Assembly: GCA_029561345.1 (NCBI GenBank)
Contig: JAKQJC010000034.1
Span: 62,001-126,000 of the forward strand
DNA from: Chloroflexota bacterium
GTDB taxonomy: Bacteria; Chloroflexota; Anaerolineae; Anaerolineales; Anaerolineaceae
Direction: 5' to 3'
Length of the DNA: 64,000 nt
A model generated the notes under the pieces. The model ran no database searches, had not been told where the DNA came from, and worked only from the letters and a program-made list of their open reading frames with translations. Below are positions 40,593-48,842 of this stretch, piece by piece. Position 1 is the stretch's first letter, and every line of letters begins with the position of its first letter. Made by a program: the position numbers and the translations under genes.

Positions 40593-42506
40593 ATGACCCA
40601 ACAGGTTAAGAACGCGCCGATCATTTATCCGCTGGCGCGCCGGATGACGATCATCATCATTTTGTGGAGCGTGCTTTTCACATTCATCTCAGCGGCGGTG
40701 CAGGTTTTCCTGGATTACCGTCAGGAAAACACACAGCTGGAAACGCGGTTTCAACTCATCGAAACCGTTGAAATTCCCTCGCTCACCAACAGTGTCTGGC
40801 ATTTTGACCACAAACAGATTGAAACCCAGCTTCAGGGAATGTTAAACCTGCAGGATGTGGTGTATGTGGAACTGCAGGTGACCGGAGGAGACACTTATAC
40901 GGCGGGCCGCCTGATGACCGGCGCCGATGCTATCCTGCGAACCTATCCACTAAATTATATGCAAAATGGCGAGACCTTTGCCGTGGGGGAGTTAAAAGTG
41001 ACAGCTGACCAGAGGTCTTTGCTGACCCGGGTGGCGTTTTGGCTGATACGCAACCTGATTTTCTCCATGGTGCAGATATCCCTTCTGGCGGGCTTCATTC
41101 TATTTGTCATCAACTGGCTGCTGACCCGGCCGCTGCGGGAGATTGTGAATTACGCAGAAACGCTGGATCTTGACCACCTGGAAAAGTCACTGGTGCTGCA
41201 GCCGCGACGCCTGGCTTCTTCAAAGGATGAACTGGAACTGCTGGCTTTGAAGCTAAATGAAATGCGCCTGAGATTGATGGATGATGTGGTGGAGCAGACG
41301 CAAATGCAGGATGCGCTGCGGGAGAGTGAACGGAATTACCGCGAGATTTTTAATGCGACCTCGGAAGCCATCTTCATCCATGATGCGACAGATGGACGAA
41401 TTTTGCAGGTCAACCAGTCCATGCTGCGCATGTATGGTTATGATTCCGAAGATGAGCTGATTCATCAAACTGTCAGCAAATTAAGCATGAATGAGCCGCC
41501 CTATACACAGGTTGAGGCCGGGCTTTATATCCAAAAAGCCTTTGAGGAGGGTCCGCAAATTTTCGAGTGGCAGGCACGCAAGAAGGACGGGGAATTGTTT
41601 TGGGCTGAGGTGTCGCTGATGAGCACATCCATTGGGGGTGAGAACCGCATTCTGGCTGTGGTGCGCGACATCAGCGAGCGCAAACATGCCGAACATTTGC
41701 TGCTGGCCCAAAATGAAGCTCTGATCAGGCAGGGACACGCTCTGGAGGAAGCTGAGGCGCAAACCCGGCAGCTTAATGCCGATCTGGAAAAACGAGTCAG
41801 AGAACGCACCCTGCAGCTGGCCGCTCTGAACGAAGAACTGGAAGCTTTCAGTTATTCCGTGGCGCACGATTTGCGCGCCCCGCTGAGGCACATGAATGGC
41901 TACAGCCAGATTCTGCTGGATGAGCACAGCGCGGCGCTGGACGATGAGGCCCGGCATTTGCTGCAGCGCATTCATCAATCAACCCGGAACCTGGCGGAAA
42001 TGGTGGATGCGCTGTTGGGCCTGGCGCGGCTGACCCGTGAAGAACTGCGGGTGAGTTCATTTGATTTGAGTGCACTGGCTTGCGCCGTGGCTGATGACCT
42101 GCGCCTCGAGGAGCCGGAACGTCAGGTGGCGTTGAAGATTACCCCAAACCTGGTGGTAGACGCGGATCAGCGGCTGATGAGGATCGTTTTGGAAAATCTG
42201 CTGGGAAATGCCTGGAAGTTTACCGCCAAAAGCCAACCGGCGCAAATTGAACTGGGTCTGGCGGCGCCGGTCAATGGTGAAAAAATGAAGACGTATTATG
42301 TCAGAGATAATGGCGCCGGGTTTGATATGGCCTATGCGGACCGGCTCTTCAGTCCCTTCCAACGGCTGCATACCGCAGCAGATTTTTCCGGCACAGGCAT
42401 TGGCCTGGCCACCGTCAAGCGCATCATCCAGCGCCACGGCGGCCGGGTTTGGGCTGAAAGCGCGGTGGACAACGGTGCCACCTTCTATTTTACCCTGCCG
42501 GCCTGA
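40593..42506 (+). CDS. Sensor histidine kinase with PAS domain
   Basis: A 637-residue membrane kinase. Helices near 19-40 and 150-175 flank an extracytoplasmic domain. A PAS domain (about 245-365, with YREIFNATSEAIFIHDAT and the PAC-type AVVRDISERKHAE) and a coiled coil (370-415) lead to HisKA with phospho-His425 (FSYSVAHDLRAPLRHMNGY) and a HATPase (LLGNAWKFTAKS as N-box, RDNGAGFDM, GTGIGLATVKRIIQRHGG). GGAGG precedes the ATG. The binding lipoprotein 24 bp upstream is a likely partner. No response regulator lies nearby. Confidence 0.92.
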   Translation: MTQQVKNAPIIYPLARRMTIIIILWSVLFTFISAAVQVFLDYRQENTQLETRFQLIETVEIPSLTNSVWHFDHKQIETQLQGMLNLQDVVYVELQVTGGDTYTAGRLMTGADAILRTYPLNYMQNGETFAVGELKVTADQRSLLTRVAFWLIRNLIFSMVQISLLAGFILFVINWLLTRPLREIVNYAETLDLDHLEKSLVLQPRRLASSKDELELLALKLNEMRLRLMDDVVEQTQMQDALRESERNYREIFNATSEAIFIHDATDGRILQVNQSMLRMYGYDSEDELIHQTVSKLSMNEPPYTQVEAGLYIQKAFEEGPQIFEWQARKKDGELFWAEVSLMSTSIGGENRILAVVRDISERKHAEHLLLAQNEALIRQGHALEEAEAQTRQLNADLEKRVRERTLQLAALNEELEAFSYSVAHDLRAPLRHMNGYSQILLDEHSAALDDEARHLLQRIHQSTRNLAEMVDALLGLARLTREELRVSSFDLSALACAVADDLRLEEPERQVALKITPNLVVDADQRLMRIVLENLLGNAWKFTAKSQPAQIELGLAAPVNGEKMKTYYVRDNGAGFDMAYADRLFSPFQRLHTAADFSGTGIGLATVKRIIQRHGGRVWAESAVDNGATFYFTLPA

Positions 42507-42527
42507 GGGCGGCTTCAGGATGATATC

Positions 42528-43109
42528 ATGCTCAGATTGGATGGAAAACGGATCTATTTGCGCGACCACCGGGCAGAAGACCTGGCAGTATTTCACGCCT
42601 GGCTGTCAGACCCGGAAGTGTCCCGTTTCCTTTCGTGGCGCACCACCACCCTGGATGAATCGCTGATCAAACTGGCGGAAGCCATTGAAGGCGCAGGGCA
42701 GCAGCCCAGAAGGAAATATTTTTTCGCTGTTCTGGCAAAGGACACAGACGCCATTATTGGCGAGGCAGGTTTCACTGTGGCTGAACCGGTGAAGCAGGGG
42801 GGCATTGCGGATCTGGGTTACTTCTTCCTCAAACCTTATTGGGGGCAGGGTTATGCCAGCGAGGCCGCCGGCGTGATGCTGGATTATTGTTTTCGAAGGC
42901 TTAAACTGCACAAGGTGATGGCCAGCTGCGATGCTGAAAACCCTGCTTCCGAGAGGGTGATGCTGCGCTGCGGCATGAAGCGAGAGGCACTGCGCCGCAA
43001 ACAGGAACTGCTGGATGGGCAGTGGCGCGACCGCCTGGAATATGCCATTCTGGTTGAGGACTGGTTAAAAAATAATAGCCAGGGCAATCCTGAAAATGAC
43101 CCTGGCTGA
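42528..43109 (+). CDS. GNAT N-acetyltransferase (RimJ/RimL-like)
   Basis: A 193-residue acetyltransferase: LDGKRIYLRDHRAEDLAVFHAWLSDPEVSRFLSWRTTTLDES at the start, ADLGYFFLKPYWGQGYASEAAGVMLDYCF with the acetyl-CoA loop (about 94-122), and ENPASERVMLRCGMKREALRRKQELLDGQWRDRLEYAIL. AGGATGATATC precedes the ATG. It lies 21 bp behind the sensor kinase gene and may be cotranscribed. Its 3' end contains a hairpin that acts as terminator for the opposite SDR gene. Confidence 0.85.
   Translation: MLRLDGKRIYLRDHRAEDLAVFHAWLSDPEVSRFLSWRTTTLDESLIKLAEAIEGAGQQPRRKYFFAVLAKDTDAIIGEAGFTVAEPVKQGGIADLGYFFLKPYWGQGYASEAAGVMLDYCFRRLKLHKVMASCDAENPASERVMLRCGMKREALRRKQELLDGQWRDRLEYAILVEDWLKNNSQGNPENDPG
43077..43107 (-). 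terminator. Terminator of the SDR gene, inside the GNAT 3' end
   Basis: AGCCAGGG (43077-43084) pairs with CCCTGGCT (43100-43107). On the minus strand the hairpin is followed by a T-run (complement of AAAAAATAAT), so it should terminate the gene at 43127. Confidence 0.7.
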
Positions 43110-43126
43110 GAGCGGTATATGGCGCG

Positions 43127-44008
43127 CTAGCCGCTTAATCCCGCCAGGCGCTGACTGGCTTCCCAGAGTTTTTTCCAGGTATCCTGGTTATATGCGTTTT
43201 TATTGGCGCGGACCTGCCGGTTATGTTCATCCCAGTAACCGCCAGTGATGGATTGCACGGCGGGATCAGCGGCGAGATAGACATAGGTTTCAGCCTGACG
43301 TTCGGGGGTGATGGACATGCTGCGTTTGATATTATATATTGCGCGAAGCCATCCGGGCAGATGGGTGAGGCGATCATCTGGAATGGCCACATTGGTGACG
43401 CGGACACAATTCACGGTGACACCGCTGCCTTTCAGCTTTTCAGCCAGGGCAAAAGTATACATGACCTGGGCCAGTTTGGAATGGTAATAGGCATGTTGGG
43501 TGCTGAATTTTCGTTCACCATTCAGGTTATCCAGTTCAAGATCGAGGAAGGGGTAGGTGATCAGGCCTTTTGATGCAACGGTGATGATGCGGCTTGGGGC
43601 CGAGGCTTTCATGGTGTCCAGCAGAAGCTGGGTCATTAGGAATACCCCCACGTGGTTGGTGGCAAAAATGGTTTCCACGCCATCGGCGGTTAAGATTGGC
43701 TTTTTAAGGGTATGATCAAAATTGGCGGCATTGTGAATCAGCACATCGAGACGCGGGAATCTTTTTATAAATTCACCGACGAACTGGCGAATGGATTGTT
43801 GGGATGACATATCCACAAGCATCAATTCCACTTTATTGCTGGAAGATATCTGCTGGATCTCCGCCACCGCCTGTGCGCCGCGTTCAGCGGAACGGCAGGC
43901 CAGGATGACCCGAGCGCCGAGGCTGGCGAGCTGCCGGGCTGCTGCTTTGCCAATGCCGGAGTTTGCCCCGGTTACGATAATGGTTTTTTGATCAAGGTTG
44001 TATGCCAT
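43127..44008 (-). CDS. Short-chain dehydrogenase/reductase (retinol-dehydrogenase-like)
   Basis: A 293-residue SDR. TGANSGIGKAAARQL (about 13-27) binds NAD(P), LACRSAERG fits an NADP-preferring type, the NAANFD segment is the NNAG-equivalent, and HAYYHSKLAQ carries the catalytic Tyr-x3-Lys. Its layout matches the retinol dehydrogenase/WW-oxidoreductase-like group. Substrate unknown. It is convergent with the GNAT gene at 42528 and divergent from the hydrolase gene at 44195. Confidence 0.88.
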   Translation of the reverse strand: MAYNLDQKTIIVTGANSGIGKAAARQLASLGARVILACRSAERGAQAVAEIQQISSSNKVELMLVDMSSQQSIRQFVGEFIKRFPRLDVLIHNAANFDHTLKKPILTADGVETIFATNHVGVFLMTQLLLDTMKASAPSRIITVASKGLITYPFLDLELDNLNGERKFSTQHAYYHSKLAQVMYTFALAEKLKGSGVTVNCVRVTNVAIPDDRLTHLPGWLRAIYNIKRSMSITPERQAETYVYLAADPAVQSITGGYWDEHNRQVRANKNAYNQDTWKKLWEASQRLAGLSG

Positions 44009-44194
44009 CGAAGCGGTCTTTCTTTTTCAAAGGGGAAAAACAGGATATTTTAATTGTATATGGGTTGTTCAGCCTGTCAACAACCCTGGTGATTCATTTC
44101 CTGAAGTTTGCACTGATGTTTTAAGGCAGAACCAGTTGCGCGGCGAACCAGCAAGGACTAAAATCTCAAATAAGGAATCTGTACAGGGATTGCG

Positions 44195-44989
44195 ATGAAA
44201 GAATTTTTTGCCAAGAAGACGAACGCATGGATGAGATATCATGACCTGGAAGGCGAAGGAATCCCCATCCTGTTCATTCACGGACTGGGCTGCGCCTCTT
44301 CCTTTGATTATCCGCAGGTGGCGGTGATGAAGGACCTGGCCGGTTACCGGCGCATCCTGGTTGATTTGCTGGGGTCAGGGTTCAGCGACAAACCGGATGG
44401 GTTTGATTACACCATGAGCGGGCATGCTGAATATCTGGCAGATTTTATCGCCAGCCTGAGCTTCGATAAAGTGATCCTTTTTGGCCACAGCATGGGCGGT
44501 GCCGTGGTTCTTTCTCTGGCGGCCCGCTGCCCGGAGTGCCTGGCGGGCGTGATCATCAGCGAGGAAAATCTGGATGCGGGCGGCGGATTTTTCAGCCGTC
44601 AGGTGGCGGCTTATACCGAGGAAGACTATGTGACGGTGGGACATGAAAAGATGGTGGCCAACAGCCGCCGGGAAGGCAACACCCAATGGGCTGCCAGCAT
44701 GGCTGTCAGCCTGCCGCGAGCGATTTACCGCCAGTCCCGGTCATTGGTGGAAGGCGGGACGCCGGATTGGCGCGACACCCTGTATGCGCTCACCGTGCCC
44801 AGAACTTTTATTTTTGGGGAACAATCCCTGCCTGACCCGGAGCAGGAGCGGCTGGCCGGGCAGGGGATCCAGATTGAGATTGTCCCTGCGGCAGGGCATT
44901 CCATGGCCTGGGAAAATCCGGAGGGATTGGCTGCGGCCATCCGGCGCGGGATTGACAGGGTCAGCGCTGATGGTGAGCGATCAGGATAA
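44195..44989 (+). CDS. Alpha/beta hydrolase
   Basis: A 264-residue hydrolase. IPILFIHGLGCASSFDY holds the oxyanion region, the elbow GHSMGG has Ser99, and AAGHSMAWENP at about 232 holds the catalytic His. The acid residue is not clear (FGEQSLPDPE). No substrate can be assigned. It lies 6 bp before the AviRa-like methyltransferase gene, so the two are likely cotranscribed. A weak promoter with TTGCGC at 44136 and TAAAAT at 44159 (17 bp) precedes it. Confidence 0.85.
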   Translation: MKEFFAKKTNAWMRYHDLEGEGIPILFIHGLGCASSFDYPQVAVMKDLAGYRRILVDLLGSGFSDKPDGFDYTMSGHAEYLADFIASLSFDKVILFGHSMGGAVVLSLAARCPECLAGVIISEENLDAGGGFFSRQVAAYTEEDYVTVGHEKMVANSRREGNTQWAASMAVSLPRAIYRQSRSLVEGGTPDWRDTLYALTVPRTFIFGEQSLPDPEQERLAGQGIQIEIVPAAGHSMAWENPEGLAAAIRRGIDRVSADGERSG

Positions 44990-44995
44990 TCTGCC

Positions 44996-45754
44996 ATGCA
45001 GTATCGTTACGCCACGGAACGCGAAAACTATGCCGATCTCTCGAGCGGGCGGGTGTTTTACAACCAGCCGGGGCATCCGGCTTTGCCGGTGCGCCTGGCC
45101 AGCGAGATTTTTCAGCGCGGCCTGGCTTACCTCCGCGCAGAGGGATTCACTTCGCCCTGCCTGATTTACGATCCCTGCTGCGGGGGCGCATATCATTTGG
45201 GCGTGCTGGGATTTCTGCACTGGACTGAGATTCATGAGATCGCCGCCTCGGATATTGACCCCGAAACAGTGTGCTTCGCGCGGAAAAATCTGGGCCTGCT
45301 GCGTTCGGCAGGCATGCAGCAGCGCATTGATGAACTGCAAAGCCTGCTGGCGCGGTATGGAAAAGTATCGCACCGCGATGCGCTGGAAAGCGCCCGGCGC
45401 ATGCAGGCGCAAATTCAGATGATGGCGCCCCAGAATGAACTGAAAACGGCCGTCTTTCAGGCCAATGCCGCTGACGGGGCCGGGATGACCGCCGGTTTGC
45501 AGGGCCGGCGGGCGGATCTGGTGATCAGCGATGTGCCGTACGGCCAGCATTCCCACTGGAACAATCTGGCTGGTGAAAGCGGCGCAACGCCGCTATTTCA
45601 GATGCTGGAGGCGCTGCGCTGCGCGCTGCGGCCTGGTGGCCTGGCGGCCATCATCTGCGATAAGAGCCAGAAGGCCATGCACCCGGCTTACCAGCGTCTG
45701 GAGCAGTTTCCGGCGGGCAAGCGGCGGGTGGCGGTTCTCAGGCTGACCGCCTGA
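44996..45754 (+). CDS. AviRa-like 23S rRNA methyltransferase
   Basis: A 252-residue SAM-dependent methyltransferase similar over its whole length to AviRa, the avilamycin-resistance enzyme of Streptomyces, which methylates a G in domain V of 23S rRNA. Shared blocks are YRYATERENYADLSSGRVFYNQPGHPALPVRLASEIFQRGL at the start, the SAM-binding LIYDPCCGGAYHLGVLGFLH (about 55-74), AASDIDPETVCFARKNLGLL, and DLVISDVPYGQHSHW (about 180) as the catalytic SDVPYG. It may modify ribosomes or resist an orthosomycin-like antibiotic. A decayed gene follows after the stop. Confidence 0.88.
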   Translation: MQYRYATERENYADLSSGRVFYNQPGHPALPVRLASEIFQRGLAYLRAEGFTSPCLIYDPCCGGAYHLGVLGFLHWTEIHEIAASDIDPETVCFARKNLGLLRSAGMQQRIDELQSLLARYGKVSHRDALESARRMQAQIQMMAPQNELKTAVFQANAADGAGMTAGLQGRRADLVISDVPYGQHSHWNNLAGESGATPLFQMLEALRCALRPGGLAAIICDKSQKAMHPAYQRLEQFPAGKRRVAVLRLTA

Positions 45755-45756
45755 AG

Positions 45757-46206
45757 CAGAATGACCTGCTCTCCTGGCTGCTTGAGGGGGATCCCGCCAT
45801 TCGCTGACAGGTGATGCGGGATCTGCTGGCTGAAGATGAGGCATTGGTCATGCACGAAAGGCAGCGGGTGATTTCAGAAGGGTGGGGGCAGAAATATCTG
45901 CTGGCGCACCGGCTGAACCAATCGGCTGACTCAGGGCAGCTGCCGGACGCAAAAATACCCCCTTTTTTATTCCCGCCGGGCTGGCATTTCAATACCCTGG
46001 CTGCATTGGATTATTTTCAGGCGTGCCGGGCTGCTCAGGATGAGCGCCTGCAGGATGCCCTGGATATACTGCAATCGAAGCGAAACCTGGACGGTACCTG
46101 GAATTAGCAAAACTGGCATGCCGGAAAAACCTGTTTTGAGATGGAAGTTGTTGGAAAAGCCAGCCGGTGGAACACGCTGAAGGCGCTGCGGGTGTTAAAA
46201 TGATGG
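45757..46206 (+). pseudogene. Decayed prenyltransferase-fold (squalene-cyclase-like) gene
   Basis: One frame reads QNDLLSWLLEGDPAIR-TGA-QVMRDLLAEDEALVMHERQRVISEGWG... then PPFLFPPGWHFNTLAALDYFQACRAAQDERLQDALDIL..., N-TAG-QNWHAGKTCFEMEVVGKASRWNTLKALRVLK-TGA. The three stops (45805, 46105, 46201) are in frame. Intact relatives recalled from this fold have GDPAIRWQ at the first and WPLQ..HPGKTYF at the second, so the stops fall on Trp and similar codons. About 150-200 residues of the middle are missing. The protein was probably a soluble prenyltransferase-fold protein of unknown role. Confidence 0.75.
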
Positions 46207-46245
46207 CAGGGAGAATCCATCAGAAAAAGAGGAATCTTCCCTGCC
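46205..46245. terminator. Hairpin at the end of the pseudogene
   Basis: GGCAGGGA (46205-46212) pairs with TCCCTGCC (46238-46245) with a long loop and no T-run; it may end the opposite GyrA-domain transcript. Confidence 0.35.
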
Positions 46246-46272
46246 AGTTATGGATATGAATATGGGCTGGAT

Positions 46273-47328
46273 TCACAGTTTGGACGGGCTGACAACCATG
46301 GCGGTCACCTCATCGGCGCGCATGGCCATGCAAAGAACACCCTGAACCACGCCTTCGGTGATGGGCACTTCAGCGGCTTTGAAGCGGATGAGCTTGCCCA
46401 CGCGGGTGATAAGGAAAATGTCATCATCCGGGGTGACGGCCGCCGCGCCAATGGTGCGGTCCGATTTGATGGCCATCTTGCCGCCGCCGCCGGATGATTT
46501 GTTGGCTGCAAAGCCCAGCATCTGGCGCACCGTGCCTTTGCCATCGGCGCTGATAATGAACAGGTTGCTTTCTTCGGTGATGGAAGCCACCGCGGTCACG
46601 CGGTCGCCCGCGGCAAGACGGATGGCAGCATCGCCTTTGGGGGAAAGATTCTTTTCCGCAAAGCGGATGGCCTGGCCTTTTTGGGTGAGGATGAACAGGT
46701 CAGCGTTGCCGGGGGTCCAGCACACTGAAACCAGATCGCCGCCCTCGCGGGTGTCGATCATGGCGGCATTGGGGCGCAGGTGTTCGCCAAAGAGGTGGTG
46801 GCGCAGGCAGCGCACCAGGCCGTTGGCGCTGGCCAGGGCAATGTAACCGGAGGCCTGGTCAGGCAGAATGGCCACCGGCATTTCGCCTGATTCAAACGAG
46901 AAGCGGTCTGAAAGAGCTTCACCGCGGCTGCGGATCGGCGATTCAGGCAGCTTGCTCAAGGGCAGACGGAACACATGGGCGCGGTTGGTGAAAATGAGCA
47001 GGGTCTGGCTTTCATCGGCCAGAGCCAGGCTGATGGGGTTATCGTCACCGCGGGTTTCGAGGTCAAAGATGCCCATGCCGCCGCGGCGCTGGCGGGAGAA
47101 ATGGTGGCGGGGGGTGCGTTTGATCATCCCATGGGCGCTGAGGGTGATCAGGTTGATGGTGGTTGGCGGTTCGTTGGGTTCCAGGGGGGTGTTATCCACC
47201 GGGGGTTCTTCGGCTTCAACAGCGGCGCGGGCGCGCATGGCACGCAGGTGAAGTTCCTGTTCCAGGGCTTCAATGTAAGCCAACACTTTCCCATCAACCT
47301 GACTTAAATCGGGTCTTTCCAACTTCAT
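46273..47328 (-). CDS. Free-standing DNA gyrase A C-terminal (beta-pinwheel) domain protein
   Basis: A 351-residue protein made of a short N-terminal helical part (about 5-45) and a GyrA C-terminal beta-pinwheel without the catalytic Tyr domain. QRRGGMG at 80-86 is a near-exact GyrA box, the motif that wraps DNA. Repeated blades are ISLALADESQTLLIFTNRAHVFRL, LVSVCWTPGNADLFILTQKGQAIRF, AVASITEESNLFIISADGKGTVRQML and VTPDDDIFLITRVGKLIRF. It may modulate topology or act with gyrase in trans. AGGAG lies 5 bp before the ATG. It is the last gene of the ftsZ-yvcK run. Confidence 0.85.
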   Translation of the reverse strand: MKLERPDLSQVDGKVLAYIEALEQELHLRAMRARAAVEAEEPPVDNTPLEPNEPPTTINLITLSAHGMIKRTPRHHFSRQRRGGMGIFDLETRGDDNPISLALADESQTLLIFTNRAHVFRLPLSKLPESPIRSRGEALSDRFSFESGEMPVAILPDQASGYIALASANGLVRCLRHHLFGEHLRPNAAMIDTREGGDLVSVCWTPGNADLFILTQKGQAIRFAEKNLSPKGDAAIRLAAGDRVTAVASITEESNLFIISADGKGTVRQMLGFAANKSSGGGGKMAIKSDRTIGAAAVTPDDDIFLITRVGKLIRFKAAEVPITEGVVQGVLCMAMRADEVTAMVVSPSKL

Positions 47329-47436
47329 GATGACTCCTGAGGCAAAAATCACAAATTCGCCCCCATTATAACCGAAAAATGGGCTGAAAGAACAGGCCCG
47401 ATTGAAAAGCGATTGGAAAAACCGGAAAGAAGGGAT

Positions 47437-48801
47437 TTAACCTGCCAGAGGGCCGGTACGGTCCTGGTAGAGGTCCATAACCACCTGCGCCAGTTTGGCA
47501 GAATCATGCCGCCAGGGGTTCTTCAGATCCACCAGGTCAGTCTGGTAGCAGGGGTAGGTTTCGAGCAGGCGTTTGTCCACCTTCACCCAGCCGGCATTAT
47601 CAGGCAGCGATCCTTCATAACGTGAGTTGCAGATCAGCAGATCAAAGAGATCGTCGCCGACATGTTTTTGAATGGCGCGCATGTGATCAAAGGCGGTGTA
47701 GCCTTCAGTTTCACCGGGCTGCGTGGAGACATTGCAAATGAAAAATTTGACTGCGCGGCTGACGCGGATGGCCTGGGCCAGGTCAGAGACCAGCAGGTTG
47801 GGCAGCAGACTGGTGTAAAGGCTGCCAGGACCGATGATGATCAGATCAGCGGAGAGAATGGCGGCGATGGCCGGCGGAAAAGCGGGGGCGTTGCCGGGTT
47901 CAAGCCAGATGCGCTGGATTTTGCCGTGGGCCTGGGTGATATTGCTTTCGCCGGTAATGTGCTGACGTTTGCCGGTTTCGGGGCGCAGCACGTCAGCCAC
48001 CAGGCGCACATCGTGCAGAGAGGCTGGAAGAACCCGGCCGTTGATGGCCAGAACGCGGGCCGATTCAGCCACGGCCTGCTCAAAACTGCCGGTGATTTCG
48101 GCGAGGGCGGAAATAAACAGGTTGCCCAGGGAATGCCCTTCAAGGCCGGCGCCAGAGGCGAAACGGTATTGAAAAACCTGGGTCATCAGGGTTTCATCGT
48201 TGGAGAGGGCTGCCAGGCAGTTGCGAATATCGCCTGGCGGGAGGATGCCCAGGCTGCGGCGCAGAGAGCCTGATGAGCCGCCGTCATCGGCCACCGTGAC
48301 GATGGCAGTAATATTGTTACTGTAGGTTTTCAGGCCGCGCAGGAGGGCTGAAAGGCCGTGCCCGCCGCCAATGGCCACAATGCGCGGCCCGCGCCCGCGT
48401 TTGCGAAAATCGGACATGTAATCGAGGATGTGTTTTCCTGGGGGCAGGAAGGGGCGCAGAAAAGCGCGGGTGAACCCCCAGACCCCCACCATGACCATGC
48501 TGATGCCCAAACCGCCGAAGAAGATGACGCGCAGAGGGCGGTCCAAAAAGCGCAGAGAGAGGAAAGAGATCAGGGGCAGCAGGTCATTTTCAGGGGCGTT
48601 GCGGTAAAGATCCAGCAAAAACAGGGCCAGGCCCACGCCCAGCAGGGTGGTGCCGGCCATGATCAGCAGCAGCCAGCGTTTCACTCCCAGGCCGGGTGTC
48701 AGCCAGCCTAATTCACGGCGAACAATTTGCAAAAGGTGACGAAAGCGGCTGTGCAGGCCGGGGGAGGGTTCAGACGGCGTACCAGAAGGGGGTTGCGACA
48801 T
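47437..48801 (-). CDS. yvcK: YvcK/CofD-like gluconeogenesis factor with N-terminal membrane helices
   Basis: A 454-residue protein of the YvcK family (UDP-sugar-binding, CofD fold), needed in Bacillus for cell-shape control on gluconeogenic carbon. Two N-terminal helices (about 38-62 and 80-110) are followed by RIVAIGGGHGLSALLRGLKTYSNNITAIVTVADDGGSSGSLRR and LPPGDIRNCLAALSNDE, the family's UDP-GlcNAc site. The start is uncertain; ATG at 48801 is used because a TTG start six bases upstream has no ribosome binding site either. Its place next to ftsZ and an LCP-like gene supports a role in envelope growth. Confidence 0.9.
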   Translation of the reverse strand: MSQPPSGTPSEPSPGLHSRFRHLLQIVRRELGWLTPGLGVKRWLLLIMAGTTLLGVGLALFLLDLYRNAPENDLLPLISFLSLRFLDRPLRVIFFGGLGISMVMVGVWGFTRAFLRPFLPPGKHILDYMSDFRKRGRGPRIVAIGGGHGLSALLRGLKTYSNNITAIVTVADDGGSSGSLRRSLGILPPGDIRNCLAALSNDETLMTQVFQYRFASGAGLEGHSLGNLFISALAEITGSFEQAVAESARVLAINGRVLPASLHDVRLVADVLRPETGKRQHITGESNITQAHGKIQRIWLEPGNAPAFPPAIAAILSADLIIIGPGSLYTSLLPNLLVSDLAQAIRVSRAVKFFICNVSTQPGETEGYTAFDHMRAIQKHVGDDLFDLLICNSRYEGSLPDNAGWVKVDKRLLETYPCYQTDLVDLKNPWRHDSAKLAQVVMDLYQDRTGPLAG

Positions 48802-48842
48802 ATACAAGGGTTATATCAGGCTTTGGGAAATGAGTTAACGCA

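Noticed and set aside
4160-43109. Integron-like cassette array (many small genes on one strand)
   Set aside because: Genes have their own ribosome binding sites and several have their own promoters; no recurrent attC-type recombination sites or integrase were seen between them, and gaps are mostly short.
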